A stretch of DNA of 64,000 bases from Flavobacterium frigoris PS1 (GCF_000252125.1 NZ_AHKF01000018.1:186001-250000); one strand, 5' to 3'. Counted from the first letter of the stretch, positions 42,929 through 52,846 are shown. Notes: generated by a model from the letters alone, not told the origin. Made by a program: numbers and translations.

Positions 42929-43961
42929 TATAGAGTCGATAGACTTGGAAGAAGAATTGTACGAACATTTTAAATTTGAAGTCCCCAAAGGCCAAGCGTC
43001 CTTGCGAATTGATAAATACTTGATGGGTTTGATTCAAAATGCGACCCGTAACAAAATTCAGATTGCAGCTACCGAAGGGAATATTTTTGTGAACGATTTG
43101 ACTGTAAAGTCAAATTATAAAGTGAAACCTTTAGATGTAGTGCGTGTAATGTTGACACACCCGCCATATGAAAACCATATCATACCGGAGAATATTCCGT
43201 TAGACATTGTTTACGAAGACGATACTTTGTTGTTAATTAACAAACAACCCGGAATGGTTGTGCATCCCGGACATGGAAATTATACAGGGACTTTAGTACA
43301 TGCCTTGGCATATCATTTTGATAATTTGCCAATGAATAGCAGCGAGCGTCCTGGATTAGTGCACCGAATTGATAAAGACACTTCAGGATTATTAGTCATC
43401 GCTAAAACTGAAGCGGCGATGACACATCTTGCCAAACAATTTGAAGCAAAAACATCCGAAAGGGAATATGTTGCTTTGGTTTGGGGAAATGTAAACGAAG
43501 AGGAAGGAACTATCGAGGGAAACTTAGCACGTCACTTGAAAGACCGTATGCAAATGGCTGTTTTTGCTGATCCTGAGATAGGCAAACCAGCTGTGACCCA
43601 TTATAAGGTACTGGAACGTTTTGGTTATGTGACTTTGATCTCTTGCCAACTGGAGACGGGAAGAACACACCAGATTAGAGCGCATTTGAAACATATAGGA
43701 CATCCTTTATTTAATGACGAGCGTTATGGTGGTCATTTGATTTTAAAAGGAACCACGTTTACTAAATACAAACAATTCATAGACAACTGTTTTAAAATAT
43801 TGCCAAGACAGGCTTTACACGCTAAAACTTTAGGATTTGTTCATCCTACAACAGCTGAGATGATGCGTTTTGACACTGAATTGCCGCAAGACTTTCAAGA
43901 CTGTATTGAAAAGTGGAGAGGCTATTCTAAATCGCATTTGACAGAGGAAGAAGATAACTAG
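42918..43961 (+). CDS. rluD: RluA/RluD-family 23S rRNA pseudouridine synthase
   Basis: A 347-residue enzyme converting uridines of 23S rRNA to pseudouridine. An N-terminal S4 RNA-binding domain (about 15-90) precedes the catalytic domain with HRIDKDTSGLLV, which holds the catalytic Asp, and LETGRTHQIRAHLKHIGHPL. The C-terminal RQALHAKTLGFVHP is typical. The precise target (RluD or another RluA member) is an inference. It overlaps the PASTA gene by 11 nt, so translation is coupled. Confidence 0.9.
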   Translation: MNNNIESIDLEEELYEHFKFEVPKGQASLRIDKYLMGLIQNATRNKIQIAATEGNIFVNDLTVKSNYKVKPLDVVRVMLTHPPYENHIIPENIPLDIVYEDDTLLLINKQPGMVVHPGHGNYTGTLVHALAYHFDNLPMNSSERPGLVHRIDKDTSGLLVIAKTEAAMTHLAKQFEAKTSEREYVALVWGNVNEEEGTIEGNLARHLKDRMQMAVFADPEIGKPAVTHYKVLERFGYVTLISCQLETGRTHQIRAHLKHIGHPLFNDERYGGHLILKGTTFTKYKQFIDNCFKILPRQALHAKTLGFVHPTTAEMMRFDTELPQDFQDCIEKWRGYSKSHLTEEEDN

Positions 43962-44013
43962 CCTAATCGAAAGTTGGAAGACAGGAGATTACAAAGCGAT
44001 ATAAAATTATATG

Positions 44014-44048
44014 AAAAATCCCTTTTGATTAATTCAAAAGGGATTTTT
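44014..44048. terminator. Terminator after rluD
   Basis: A 15-bp perfect stem (44014-44028 with 44034-44048, AAAAATCCCTTTTGA) with a 5-nt loop and T-rich exit; it sits between convergent genes. Confidence 0.9.
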
Positions 44049-44077
44049 GGTTTGTAATAAGGTTTTTTGGTTGGTTT

Positions 44078-44584
44078 TTATTTTTCTAATTTTTTTAGTG
44101 CCGAATAATTTGCGATTTTAAAACAGCGTAAAAGGTTATTCTTTTCATTTCCACCGGTCATGTTTTTGTAGCTGCTATTAATTGTGTCTACTTCATTATT
44201 ATTTATCTTATAATTAATCACAGTACTCATAGTGGCTGATGACAGATTAAATGTCCATAAAATTTCAGTTACATCAGCATTCACATTTGTATCTGAATTG
44301 CTATTGGAATTACCGAATTCATTAAACTTTAAATCTAATTTTGTTTCCTTTGCTAACTCTTCGATGGATTGTTTGAAAACTTCTTTTACATCGGGTTGGC
44401 GTTCAATTCCTGCTTTGGGGCCAGAATAAGCGACAGCTTTTTTACTATTTTCATTGAAAGTAAAAACGATTTTTTTGTTTTTGAAAAAATCATTATTAAG
44501 ATTGTTCTTAGTAAAATCACTGCTTGTGGCGCAACCAACTAAACTTAAAAGAAGTAAAACGGAAAGATTTTTTAATGCTTTCAT
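44078..44584 (-). CDS. Hypothetical lipoprotein
   Basis: A 168-residue lipoprotein of no recognised family. The signal MKALKNLSVLLLLSLVGC has a clean lipobox with Cys18. The body is short, Asn/Ser/Lys-rich and predicted to be beta strands with a few helices. It lies 12 nt downstream of a gene for a probable outer-membrane barrel, so the two may be co-transcribed and form an envelope pair. It is probably anchored in a membrane facing the periplasm. Nothing in the sequence gives a function. Confidence 0.7.
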   Translation of the reverse strand: MKALKNLSVLLLLSLVGCATSSDFTKNNLNNDFFKNKKIVFTFNENSKKAVAYSGPKAGIERQPDVKEVFKQSIEELAKETKLDLKFNEFGNSNSNSDTNVNADVTEILWTFNLSSATMSTVINYKINNNEVDTINSSYKNMTGGNEKNNLLRCFKIANYSALKKLEK

Positions 44585-44596
44585 ATAGAATGTTTT

Positions 44597-45184
44597 TTAT
44601 AAAGTATATCCAATTCTTAGATGTAAATGAGGAGTATATTGATTTCTGTTTGTTGCTTCATCTACGTTTTGAATATTTCCGCTTTGGTAATTGTCCTTTA
44701 AATACACGATTCGATATCCTAAACCTACTGCTGCCTCATAACTAAAATGGCTCGCAATTTGGCGTTTGATTCCCCAAGTTGGAATAATGGCTAAATCAGC
44801 CGTTTTAGTATAATTATCGGATAAGTTGATGACAAACCAATCTGGATGGTAACTTGTTTTGATTGAAAGGTAATTACCGCTATTGTTATTGGTTTTCCTC
44901 CCGTTAGCGTTCCGTTTTTCTAAGTTGTAATAATAACGTGGCTCTATTGTAATTACAGGCTGTAAAATAAATCCTGCACCGTCATAATGATCACCTACGG
45001 TAAAGTCATGCTCAATACCCGTTTCGCTTCGTACTGCAATGGTGTTAGAAAGTTTACTTTCATTGTTCAACCAAAAGCCTACTAAGCCTGTTTGTAATCC
45101 AAAGACTGATTTTTCTACGGTATTGTTTTGTGCTTGTGCACTAACACAAACCCCTAAAATTAGGGCTGCTGCTATTCTTTTCAT
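44597..45184 (-). CDS. Probable outer-membrane beta-barrel protein
   Basis: A 195-residue exported protein with a Sec signal peptide (MKRIAAALILGVCVSAQAQ). The mature part has alternating short amphipathic strands and ends in IGYTL, a hydrophobic-aromatic C-terminal strand of barrel proteins. Strand-like lines are GVGYRIVYLKDNY and YYYNLEKRN. It resembles small porin-like proteins seen in Bacteroidota but no named family is recognised. It is upstream of the hypothetical lipoprotein, 12 nt apart. Confidence 0.68.
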   Translation of the reverse strand: MKRIAAALILGVCVSAQAQNNTVEKSVFGLQTGLVGFWLNNESKLSNTIAVRSETGIEHDFTVGDHYDGAGFILQPVITIEPRYYYNLEKRNANGRKTNNNSGNYLSIKTSYHPDWFVINLSDNYTKTADLAIIPTWGIKRQIASHFSYEAAVGLGYRIVYLKDNYQSGNIQNVDEATNRNQYTPHLHLRIGYTL

Positions 45185-45211
45185 TTTGAAATGTGATTAT
45201 TTGTGGGTTTT

Positions 45212-45472
45212 TTATAGAACTTGTTTCAGATTCACTTTTTTATGATTTACAAACAGTCGACAGCTTACCTTGAAAAAACCAGAAATATTAGTTTTTACAT
45301 GAAGTCTATCACCCTTTTTATCTGTCAAAATTCCGGACATTTTACTTGGAGTAATAAAATTTAATTGCTCATCTTGCAGTTTGTCATTTATAAATAGCTT
45401 TTCGCCAGTAAACCAATTGTTGGTTATTGTTATTAGGTTGTCATCGTAGTTGGCAATCCATTCGCTTTTCAT
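45212..45472 (-). CDS. Hypothetical small protein
   Basis: An 86-residue predicted protein with no recognised domain, signal peptide or membrane helix. The sequence starts MKSEWIANYDDNLITITNNW and is rich in beta-forming residues, compatible with a small beta-sandwich or barrel. It lies 27 nt upstream of the barrel gene on the same strand. Codon use looks ordinary, and the frame has no overlap with a better gene, which supports it being real, but the assignment is less secure than its neighbours. Confidence 0.55.
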   Translation of the reverse strand: MKSEWIANYDDNLITITNNWFTGEKLFINDKLQDEQLNFITPSKMSGILTDKKGDRLHVKTNISGFFKVSCRLFVNHKKVNLKQVL

Positions 45473-45674
45473 AATAGTTTTTTTTTTGAGATTAAGTTAT
45501 AGTTTTTTAGTAGTTGGTTTTTAATAGTCTATAGTTTGAAAAATAGTGGTAAAAGATTAAGTTTTTGCAGTCATTTTCCTATCGTAAATAGACGAAATTA
45601 AAGTGACAATGACAATACCTACTTTTAGTGATATTTACAAGCAGCAGTATTTTAAGGAATGTTCTTTTAACCGT

Positions 45675-46043
45675 TTAAGGGCTATTGAATTCTCCAAAGT
45701 GCCACAGGATTCCAGACGGGTCATGCAAATAACACTCTTTACCCCAAGGCTGCAGGCGGATGGCAGTTAGCTTTACACCATCGTATTTAGAAGGTAATTT
45801 TAAGGCTAATAATTCATTATAATAACGATTGACATCATCCACCTCCATGAAAATCATGGTATTGTTGATCCAATCTTTAGTGTAATAATCTTGTAAATAA
45901 AAACCTAGACCATCAGCTTCAAAATAGGACATTTTTGCTGATAATACAGTTTCTTTAAAATTAAGATCACCGTAGAAACTGCGAGATTGTTCGTGATCTT
46001 TAGCACCTATAAAAGGACGTATTGATTTGGCTTTATGTTTCAT
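45675..46043 (-). CDS. VOC-fold (glyoxalase/bleomycin-resistance-like) protein
   Basis: A 122-residue protein of the vicinal oxygen chelate superfamily, with paired beta-alpha-beta-beta-beta modules. SIRPFIGAKDHEQSRSFYGDL marks the first module and PWGKECYLHDPSGILWHFGEF the second, including the conserved DPSGxLW pattern. The reaction cannot be predicted from the fold. It is a single short gene with ~66 nt to the upstream GNAT gene on the same strand. Confidence 0.85.
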   Translation of the reverse strand: MKHKAKSIRPFIGAKDHEQSRSFYGDLNFKETVLSAKMSYFEADGLGFYLQDYYTKDWINNTMIFMEVDDVNRYYNELLALKLPSKYDGVKLTAIRLQPWGKECYLHDPSGILWHFGEFNSP

Positions 46044-46109
46044 TATTTCTTCAAATTAATACAATTAATTCTTTTTTCTGTTTTTCGATGCACTAGAGCA
46101 ACTGTTTGT

Positions 46110-46535
46110 TTAATTGATGGGCTTGCTGAAATGAAAGGCACTGATGGTAAAACCTTCTTTGAAGTAGAGCTTGTGCGCCGCAGTTCTTACATGTCCACTA
46201 TCCAAATGTACAGCGTTACAATCTTGTTCTGCAGCCACTTGATACAAGTGTTTTAAAAGAGTTGTGGCATGACCTTTTCCTCTCACTGATTCTAAGGTTG
46301 ATAAATCATCAATATATAATATTTTACCAGAATATAACGTGCTATATATGCGATATCCAGCTATCGAAACTACTTTGTTGTACTCAAATTGGTACAAAAG
46401 GACATAACCTTCTTTTTGCATTTCTTTTATTTGATCTACAAAAGTGGCTGCTTGAAGCATGGGTCTTAATAGATAGAGTGCTTCCCAACACATCTTGATT
46501 TCTTGATCTGTGATTGCGATTTTGATTGCTGCCAT
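46110..46535 (-). CDS. GNAT family N-acetyltransferase
   Basis: A 141-residue acetyltransferase of the GNAT fold. The acetyl-CoA motif A is LYIDDLSTLESVRGKGHATTLL, with R/Q-x-x-G-x-A in RGKGHA, and the HLDSGHVRTAAHKLYFKEGF segment is motif B. The substrate is unknown. It lies between the VOC and AlkB genes on the same strand. Confidence 0.88.
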   Translation of the reverse strand: MAAIKIAITDQEIKMCWEALYLLRPMLQAATFVDQIKEMQKEGYVLLYQFEYNKVVSIAGYRIYSTLYSGKILYIDDLSTLESVRGKGHATTLLKHLYQVAAEQDCNAVHLDSGHVRTAAHKLYFKEGFTISAFHFSKPIN

Positions 46536-46630
46536 TTTTAGTGTTTTAGAAATGAATTCAAGGAAGACAGAATTGACTTATACTGTAGGTACTAAAGTAG
46601 TATTTATTTTGTATTTAATGATAATCTTTT

Positions 46631-47245
46631 TTACGGCCTTAGCACGATAGTTCTAAATGTGAGGTTTACTCTAGGTTTACTTATAAGTTTAGTAGGAGGG
46701 AGGCGGTGCAACCAATGGGTTTGGGTTTCATCCTTCATCACTAAAAGGCTACCATTTTGTAGTATTTTGGAAACTGTTTCCTTGGTCTTTTTGTGCTTGA
46801 AGGCAAATTTTCGTTCGGCTCCAAAACTCATCGAGGCGATGGCGCCGTTTTTTTTGAGGTCCTTTTCTCCATCGCTATGCCAGGCCATGCCTTCGTTGCC
46901 GTCATGGTATAAGTTAAGCAGACAGGAATTGTAGGTTTCTCCTGTTGTAGCTTCTGCAAGTGCTTTGAGTTTGCGTAAGGCTGGTGTCCAAGCTAAGGCT
47001 TCTTTAGTAGTATTGGAATAGGTATAACTGAAGTTGGTATCGCCGTACCAGGCTACTTTTCTCTTGGTGATAATAAGTTTTCCAAAAATTATAGCTTGGT
47101 CATTTTGCCAGTTTATGTTTTCGAGTAATTCAACTAAATATTCGTTGGCTTTGACCTGCGGCATCAGCGTACCATAGTAGTTTACAGTACCGTCTTTGGG
47201 CAGTAGGTTTATGTTTTCGTCTGGTTCTGCGCTGAATAAATCCAT
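46631..47245 (-). CDS. AlkB-type 2-oxoglutarate/Fe(II)-dependent dioxygenase
   Basis: A 204-residue dealkylation repair enzyme that oxidatively removes alkyl groups from damaged nucleic acid bases. The iron ligands can be placed as His123, Asp125 (WHSDGE) and His180 (THWLHRLP), with Arg192 and Arg198 (PRVNLTFR) for 2-oxoglutarate. The frame is open from 47278, but the family start MDLFSAEPDENINLLP is at 47245. Related proteins resemble human ALKBH2. It is alone here, 314 nt from the next gene; that gap has no recognisable feature. Confidence 0.92.
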   Translation of the reverse strand: MDLFSAEPDENINLLPKDGTVNYYGTLMPQVKANEYLVELLENINWQNDQAIIFGKLIITKRKVAWYGDTNFSYTYSNTTKEALAWTPALRKLKALAEATTGETYNSCLLNLYHDGNEGMAWHSDGEKDLKKNGAIASMSFGAERKFAFKHKKTKETVSKILQNGSLLVMKDETQTHWLHRLPPTKLISKPRVNLTFRTIVLRP

Positions 47246-47559
47246 TGTTGGTATTCGGTTTTCATAGAATGGGTACAAGGTCGGAAATTGTTTTGAATTG
47301 CTTCAGCTTGGGAAGTAAAAAACACACGTTTTTCTCTTTTTATTCTTCTACCAGATTTACGTGAAGTGATCCGTAAATTTTTAGTTTACGGTTTTTGCGT
47401 GAGGAAATTTCATGGTTCTTGATTTTTAATATCAGTTTGGAGGCTTTCAATTGATCGTGCTGAAGCATTTTTACTTTATTTTGATGCTTTCACAACTATT
47501 TAAAAGCATCAATAAAATCAAAAGGGTCAAGGATAATTTTCAACCTTTAAAAGTGATTT

Positions 47560-48432
47560 TTATTTCGCGATTTCCTCCAGTATTTTTGTTGGGTTTCTTC
47601 TTGGTTTAAAGATAATAACTGGTCTCTCAATATTATTGTTTGCATCATGTGTTGGAAATTCAAAGGAATAACTCTTTCCGCTCAAAAATAAGATTCCATG
47701 GATTATTGATACGGGGAGAAAATGCAGTTTTGTCAGGAAGTAATCGCAGGTTTTGTTACGATAATTGGTTATCAGAAATGGGAATGAGTTCATAGCAAGA
47801 TACAGCTCTCGGATTCTCTTGGGATCGGCTGGAATTTCTTTGTTGAACTCAAAATATTTAATTTCTTTGTTTTGTTTTTTTAGCGCAGTAAGATCGGAAA
47901 CAGATAAAGGCAATCGCGGGTTAGAATGATAAAAACAAATGCATTTGGCCACATCGATAATGATCCACTTTTGTAGTTCTTTGGAGTATATTGCATTAAA
48001 CGAGTGCCCGCCCAAAGTTTGTGGATTATCAGTTATAATTTTTAATCCCCATTCTTTTACTTTTAAATCATTAATCACACAAAAATTATTATAAACTTGT
48101 GCAAAATCACTGCAAACGCCACCTTCCCCATTAATCATTTTTTGTAAGGCAATTGCTGAGGAATTGCCTAATCCTGGGCCACCTTTAATATTATTTCTAA
48201 GCCATTTCGCAATTTTTATCGCTTTTTTGAGATCAGTTAGAACTTCATTACCATCAGTAAATATAGATTGGTTTATCTCATAATAAATAGAGGGGATTTC
48301 ATTTTTGGAGTTGATTGAATTATAGCAAAAATCTTCCATTTCAGCAAAAGTTGACTTTTTAGAAACCAACTTAAATCTTATTTTATATAATAGGGAATGT
48401 CTCCTTAAATACCATTTTAAAGGTTTGCTCAT
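47560..48432 (-). CDS. Transglutaminase-like domain protein
   Basis: A 290-residue protein with a transglutaminase/protease-like core: Cys107 (GGVCSDFAQVYNNFC), His143 (GGHSFNAIY) and Asp160 (KWIIIDV) form the likely catalytic triad. There is no clear signal peptide; the start MSKPLKWYLRRHSLLYKIRF is basic, with a hydrophobic segment near residue 235-255. Such domains occur in proteases, cyclases and polysaccharide-associated proteins. The function here is unknown, and no partner gene is near. Confidence 0.8.
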   Translation of the reverse strand: MSKPLKWYLRRHSLLYKIRFKLVSKKSTFAEMEDFCYNSINSKNEIPSIYYEINQSIFTDGNEVLTDLKKAIKIAKWLRNNIKGGPGLGNSSAIALQKMINGEGGVCSDFAQVYNNFCVINDLKVKEWGLKIITDNPQTLGGHSFNAIYSKELQKWIIIDVAKCICFYHSNPRLPLSVSDLTALKKQNKEIKYFEFNKEIPADPKRIRELYLAMNSFPFLITNYRNKTCDYFLTKLHFLPVSIIHGILFLSGKSYSFEFPTHDANNNIERPVIIFKPRRNPTKILEEIAK

Positions 48433-48940
48433 TATAAAAGATATTAGGGATTCGTGACTATCAAACTTAATGAAAACTAAGTAATGTATATGGAAAAACC
48501 TAAATTATACGTTGATAATCATATGTATACGATTAAGTGTGGTTTTTTGTACAAGATTTAATACAATCTATTTTAAAGCGACGAAAAATCTCATAAATTG
48601 AATCGACTTTGATGCTTTAAGGTTTTGGTTTGAGAGGAACTATTTGTTTTACTGAGCGATACTGCAATGTACTTTGGTTAAAGCTATAATTAATGCGAAA
48701 CGTTGTATCGATAGTTATATATTCTGTAGCAGTCGCATGTCTTCGATATATGCAAATAAGCTGTAAAGTCTGCAGCTGTTAATTTATTTCTTAAAGTTAA
48801 GTTGGTATAATGGATCGTAGCTAAAATAGGACTATACTTATTGGTCAGCTACGAAATTCAATACATTTCCTATTGTTAAGCTAATATAGAAAGTGTTTTA
48901 TGCGTTATAAAACCCGCAGCTTGCACTCTATGTTTGTAGT
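48433..48940. other. 508-nt gap without a recognisable gene
   Basis: Both strands have frequent stop codons and no convincing coding frame. An inverted repeat TCGTAGCT/AGCTACGA (48815-48822 and 48847-48854) has a 24-nt loop but no T tract. No tRNA, known RNA or mobile element end was recognised. It may hold the promoter of the gene at 47560-48432 and possibly a small RNA. Confidence 0.5.
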
Positions 48941-50284
48941 CTATTTCTTTTTCTGTAGATCAGGTTTAGGGATGTTTCTCGGTGCTCTAAAAATTTCTAT
49001 TTCGTTCTTTACCAATCGTTGTTTTAACCACAATACCAGTTTTTCCTCCGAAGGTTTTTCTATTCCCTCTTTGCTTTTGTAGATCAAGACCGGCACTGTC
49101 CTTGTACTGTCTGTGTTCTCATCAAAAGTGTGATTAGATAAGGAAATATTTTCAATCTCTGGAAATAGAATTTTTACCTCAGCCAATAAGGCTTTGTTAT
49201 CATACCTATTTTGGGAAATTTGATTTTTTAATTTTAAGATAGTAACATCTTTTTTACTCAATACCGATTGGTTTGAATTGATTTCGTTTAAAATGTCACT
49301 TTTAAGGTCGGTGGTATCTTGAAGCACCACTAATTTTGTGTCATTTATATCGTAGGTCTTTAACTTTTGGTTGAGGACATTAATTTCTTCATCGCTAAAT
49401 CGTTTCGACAGTACACCGAGTTGTAGTTTTTTTGGCTTTGAATTAAAGTTTGTTTTCTTATATAAAATAGCAATCCCTTTATTGGTAAATTCATTTTCCA
49501 TGAAAACAGCAACTTGATGTTGGTATTTTTTCTGCTCAATTAATTGATACGCAAAATAAATACTCGGAAGAATTAATACTGTTATTAAGGTTGTAATTAT
49601 GTATCGTACTTGCTTTTGATGTTTGTCATCCAGTTGTTTTTTGACGGGGTACTTTAAAAACTTAACGATGAAAAAGGTAGAAATACAGATAAAAACACAA
49701 TTAATTGAATACAAGTACATTGCGCCAAAAAAGAATTTTAGGCTACCAAGTGCTAAACCATATCCCGCGGTACAAAGAGGCGGCATAAGAGCGGTAGCAA
49801 TCGCTACACCCGGGATGGGATTCCCTTTTTCAACCCGCGTTATTGCAATAGCCCCAACCAATCCTCCAAAAAAAGCGATAAGAATATCGTAAATATTAGG
49901 AGAAGTTCTTGATAATAATTCAGGCTGAGCTTCCTTAAAAGGACTAATATAAAAGTATATTGCAGATACTAGTAAACCAACTACTGTAGCTATTAAAAGG
50001 TTTTTTAGGGACTTTTTGAGTAAATTAAAATCATAAACTCCCAATCCAAAACCGGCACCTATGATTGGTCCCATCAGCGGAGATATAAGCATGGCGCCTA
50101 TAATAACCGCCGTCGAATTGACATTCAATCCTATAGATGCTACTACTATAGCACAAGCTAAAATCCATAAATTGGAACCCCTGAATGAAATGTTGGATTT
50201 TACATTGTCCAACACTATATTCTTATCTTCCTCGCCTTTGCTAAGGTTGATATAAGCAAATAACTTATTTATTGTCGCTTTCAT
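48941..50284 (-). CDS. DUF389 membrane protein
   Basis: A 447-residue membrane protein of the DUF389 family. About six helices fill residues 30-225, with the signature STAVIIGAMLISPLMGPIIG. The following ~220 residues are a soluble, mostly helical domain, with a Ser/Asn-rich stretch and a basic tail. Function is unknown. The N-terminal 20 nt of the gene overlap the end of nhaA (50265-50284), so the two are co-transcribed; a link to ion or envelope homeostasis is only suggested by that. Confidence 0.86.
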   Translation of the reverse strand: MKATINKLFAYINLSKGEEDKNIVLDNVKSNISFRGSNLWILACAIVVASIGLNVNSTAVIIGAMLISPLMGPIIGAGFGLGVYDFNLLKKSLKNLLIATVVGLLVSAIYFYISPFKEAQPELLSRTSPNIYDILIAFFGGLVGAIAITRVEKGNPIPGVAIATALMPPLCTAGYGLALGSLKFFFGAMYLYSINCVFICISTFFIVKFLKYPVKKQLDDKHQKQVRYIITTLITVLILPSIYFAYQLIEQKKYQHQVAVFMENEFTNKGIAILYKKTNFNSKPKKLQLGVLSKRFSDEEINVLNQKLKTYDINDTKLVVLQDTTDLKSDILNEINSNQSVLSKKDVTILKLKNQISQNRYDNKALLAEVKILFPEIENISLSNHTFDENTDSTRTVPVLIYKSKEGIEKPSEEKLVLWLKQRLVKNEIEIFRAPRNIPKPDLQKKK

Positions 50285-51455
50285 CTGTAACTTCTTTTAA
50301 GGTATTTTTTAAAAAAAGGAAGCCAATTAAACCTGCAATTAATGAAGAAAGTAAAATAATGAATTTAGCATTACTAATTATAGTTTGGTCATCAAAAGCA
50401 AGTAGAGTTATGAATATTGACATTGTAAACCCAATTCCACCTAAGAAACCTACTGCAATGATGGTTTTCCAGTTTAAGTCTGCGGGAAGTTTACAAAGCC
50501 CAACAGAAACAGCCAAAAAGCTAAAGAGATAAATACCTAATGGTTTTCCAACTATTAGTCCTAAAGCTATACCCAGACTGTAGTGCTGTGCAATGGTTTC
50601 ACCTATATTTGAGCTGATCACAATTGCCGTATTCGCCAAGGCAAATATTGGAAGAATAAAAAATCCAACTGGTTTATGTAAAAAATGTTGTAAAATGGAA
50701 GAAGTTGATTTTTTATCTCCATTTCCAAATGGTATTACGAAGGCTAATAGAACCCCTGTAACAGTTGCGTGAATACCGGAATGCAACATGAACCACCACA
50801 TAATCACACCACCTATAAGATATGGAATTAAATTACGAATTTTCATTCTATTCATTATAAACAGGACTAACATAACACCGAGAGCAGTAAATAAGTTGGT
50901 CCAAAGTATTGTTTTAGTATAAAAAATGGCAATAACCATAATAGCACCCAAATCATCAATAACTGCTAATGCCGTTAAGAAAATTTTCAAAGACAGTGGG
51001 ACTCTGTTTCCCAATAAAGAAAGTATTCCCAACGCAAATGCGATGTCAGTAGCCATTGGGACCCCAGCTCCAGCTTGTGCAATAGTTCCATAGTTTAAGA
51101 GCAAATACAAGCCTGCAGGAACTAACATTCCACCTAATGCTGCAAAAATAGGAAGCAGTGCATCTTTTATATTGGATAATTCCCCCAGATATATTTCTCT
51201 TTCTAATTCTAAACCAATAAGCAAGAAAAAGATGGTCATTAAACCATCATTAATCCAATATTCCAAACTTTGACCACCAATTACTGTGTGCCAGGTATGC
51301 AGGTATTGAGAACCAAAAATCGAATTTGCCATAAACAATGAGAAAATGGTACATCCTATCAGAACGAGTCCACTGGATTTCTCATTATTAAAGAACTCAT
51401 TAAATAACTCATTATTATAAATCTTTTTTATCGCCTTCTCGATCTTTACTTTCAT
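50265..51455 (-). CDS. nhaA: Na+/H+ antiporter NhaA
   Basis: A 396-residue electrogenic Na+(Li+)/H+ antiporter with about 12 helices. Family motifs include GLMTIFFLLIGLELERE, GVPMATDIAFALGI with the two adjacent acidic/transport residues region, and LAVIDDLGAIMVIAIFYT with the essential Asp pair. It exports sodium at alkaline pH. The start is preceded by a leader of perhaps 75 nt containing the palindrome CGGAAATTTTCCG (51485-51497) and a possible -7 element TATTTTTG on the minus strand. It overlaps the DUF389 gene by 20 nt. Confidence 0.94.
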   Translation of the reverse strand: MKVKIEKAIKKIYNNELFNEFFNNEKSSGLVLIGCTIFSLFMANSIFGSQYLHTWHTVIGGQSLEYWINDGLMTIFFLLIGLELEREIYLGELSNIKDALLPIFAALGGMLVPAGLYLLLNYGTIAQAGAGVPMATDIAFALGILSLLGNRVPLSLKIFLTALAVIDDLGAIMVIAIFYTKTILWTNLFTALGVMLVLFIMNRMKIRNLIPYLIGGVIMWWFMLHSGIHATVTGVLLAFVIPFGNGDKKSTSSILQHFLHKPVGFFILPIFALANTAIVISSNIGETIAQHYSLGIALGLIVGKPLGIYLFSFLAVSVGLCKLPADLNWKTIIAVGFLGGIGFTMSIFITLLAFDDQTIISNAKFIILLSSLIAGLIGFLFLKNTLKEVTDESDNK

Positions 51456-51749
51456 GTATTCTATGTTTTTTTTTAGCCAATACTCGGAAATTTTCCGCTT
51501 TTATTTACAAATGTCAACCATTTGTCGCTAGATTGACAAAAATAGCCAATTAGTAGGTAATCTCATTGTACAATTCAATAATAATGTAGTAAAAATAAGT
51601 GAGTGAAATTTTTGAAAATGTTTTAAGAGATGTTCTTTAGTGATGATCTGGCAACGATTATTCTGAATTTAAAAGTGGTTTACTCAAATTAGGTTTTATA
51701 AGTATATTGTTAACAGTTATTTAAGAAGCTATCGCTGGTTTAGACCTTT

Positions 51750-52748
51750 TTAAGAGGCAGTTTGTAAGTCACTAAGGATTTTATAAGAATTTAATCTTGC
51801 TTTGTGATCGTAAATATGGGAAACTACCATAAGTTCATCAATTTGTGTATCATCAACAAATTGGGTTAGCGCTTCTTTGATTTCTGAGGGGTTTCCAATG
51901 AAGGAGTAGGTCAAAAATTGCTTCATAACTTGTTTTGCTTCGGGACTCGCTTTAAAATTTGGATCTGCGGGTTGAAGAGGATGCCTGTCATTTGTCAGAA
52001 TACCTAAAAAAATCTTCTCCATGGAAGTGGCAGTCAATTTGGCCTCGGCAGAAGTTGCTGCCGCGGTAACATTTACACAGGCAATCGCATACGGTTCTTT
52101 TAGATGTTCCGAAGGTTTGAAATTGGTCCTATAGATGTAAAGCGCTTCTTTTAATTGCTGCGGTGCAAAATGGCTGGCAAAGGCATAAGGCAATCCAAAT
52201 GCTGCGGCTAATTTTGCACTGTCGGTACTTGAACCCAATATCCAGATTGGAATATCTAGGCCTTCACCTGGTATCGCTCTAACTGCCGAATTTTGGTTAT
52301 CCTCAGATAAGTAGTTTTGCAGTTCCCTCACTGTTTTTGGGAATTCGAAAGCCGCCTGATCGTCTCGTTGCAGGGCGCGAGCGGTAAGTTGATCTGTTCC
52401 TGGGGCACGGCCAAGTCCTAAGTCAATTCTATCGGGATATAATGAGGCTAGTGTGCCAAATTGTTCTGCTATAACCAAAGGCGTATGGTTAGGTAACATA
52501 ATTCCGCCAGAGCCTACTCTTATTTTTGTGGTGCCTCCAGCAATGTGGCCTATTAATATAGATGTCGCTGAACTGGCAATACTGACCATATTGTGGTGTT
52601 CTGCCAACCAAAAGCGATGGTATCCAAGGGTTTCCGCGTGCTGTGCCAGACTAAGACTGTTTTTGAATGATTGGGCAGGAGCGTTTCCTTCTAAAACTAA
52701 GGCTAAATCTAATATGGATAATGGAATGCTGTTAAATTTGTTTTTCAT
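51750..52748 (-). CDS. LLM-class flavin-dependent oxidoreductase
   Basis: A 332-residue protein of the luciferase-like monooxygenase superfamily (MsnO8/LuxA-like). Typical lines are [39 protein letters not shown] and [18 protein letters not shown]. It uses reduced flavin to oxidise an organic substrate, which cannot be named. The 294-nt gap to nhaA has no clear gene; the gap to the GNAT gene is 98 nt. Confidence 0.9.
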   Translation of the reverse strand: MKNKFNSIPLSILDLALVLEGNAPAQSFKNSLSLAQHAETLGYHRFWLAEHHNMVSIASSATSILIGHIAGGTTKIRVGSGGIMLPNHTPLVIAEQFGTLASLYPDRIDLGLGRAPGTDQLTARALQRDDQAAFEFPKTVRELQNYLSEDNQNSAVRAIPGEGLDIPIWILGSSTDSAKLAAAFGLPYAFASHFAPQQLKEALYIYRTNFKPSEHLKEPYAIACVNVTAAATSAEAKLTATSMEKIFLGILTNDRHPLQPADPNFKASPEAKQVMKQFLTYSFIGNPSEIKEALTQFVDDTQIDELMVVSHIYDHKARLNSYKILSDLQTAS

Positions 52749-52846
52749 TGGAACTATAATTGTATCGGGTTTTTGAGGCCCTTATTTTTTTAAATTTGTG
52801 TACGAGCTTAAGGTACGAAATTCCGAGGTATTTAGGGGTTATATTC

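Noticed and set aside
48815-48854. TCGTAGCT/AGCTACGA inverted repeat as terminator or RNA
   Set aside because: Only 8 bp with a 24-nt loop and no T tract; too weak to call.
51485-51497. CGGAAATTTTCCG palindrome before nhaA as a sodium riboswitch or operator
   Set aside because: The stem is short and I cannot match it to any known riboswitch or operator.
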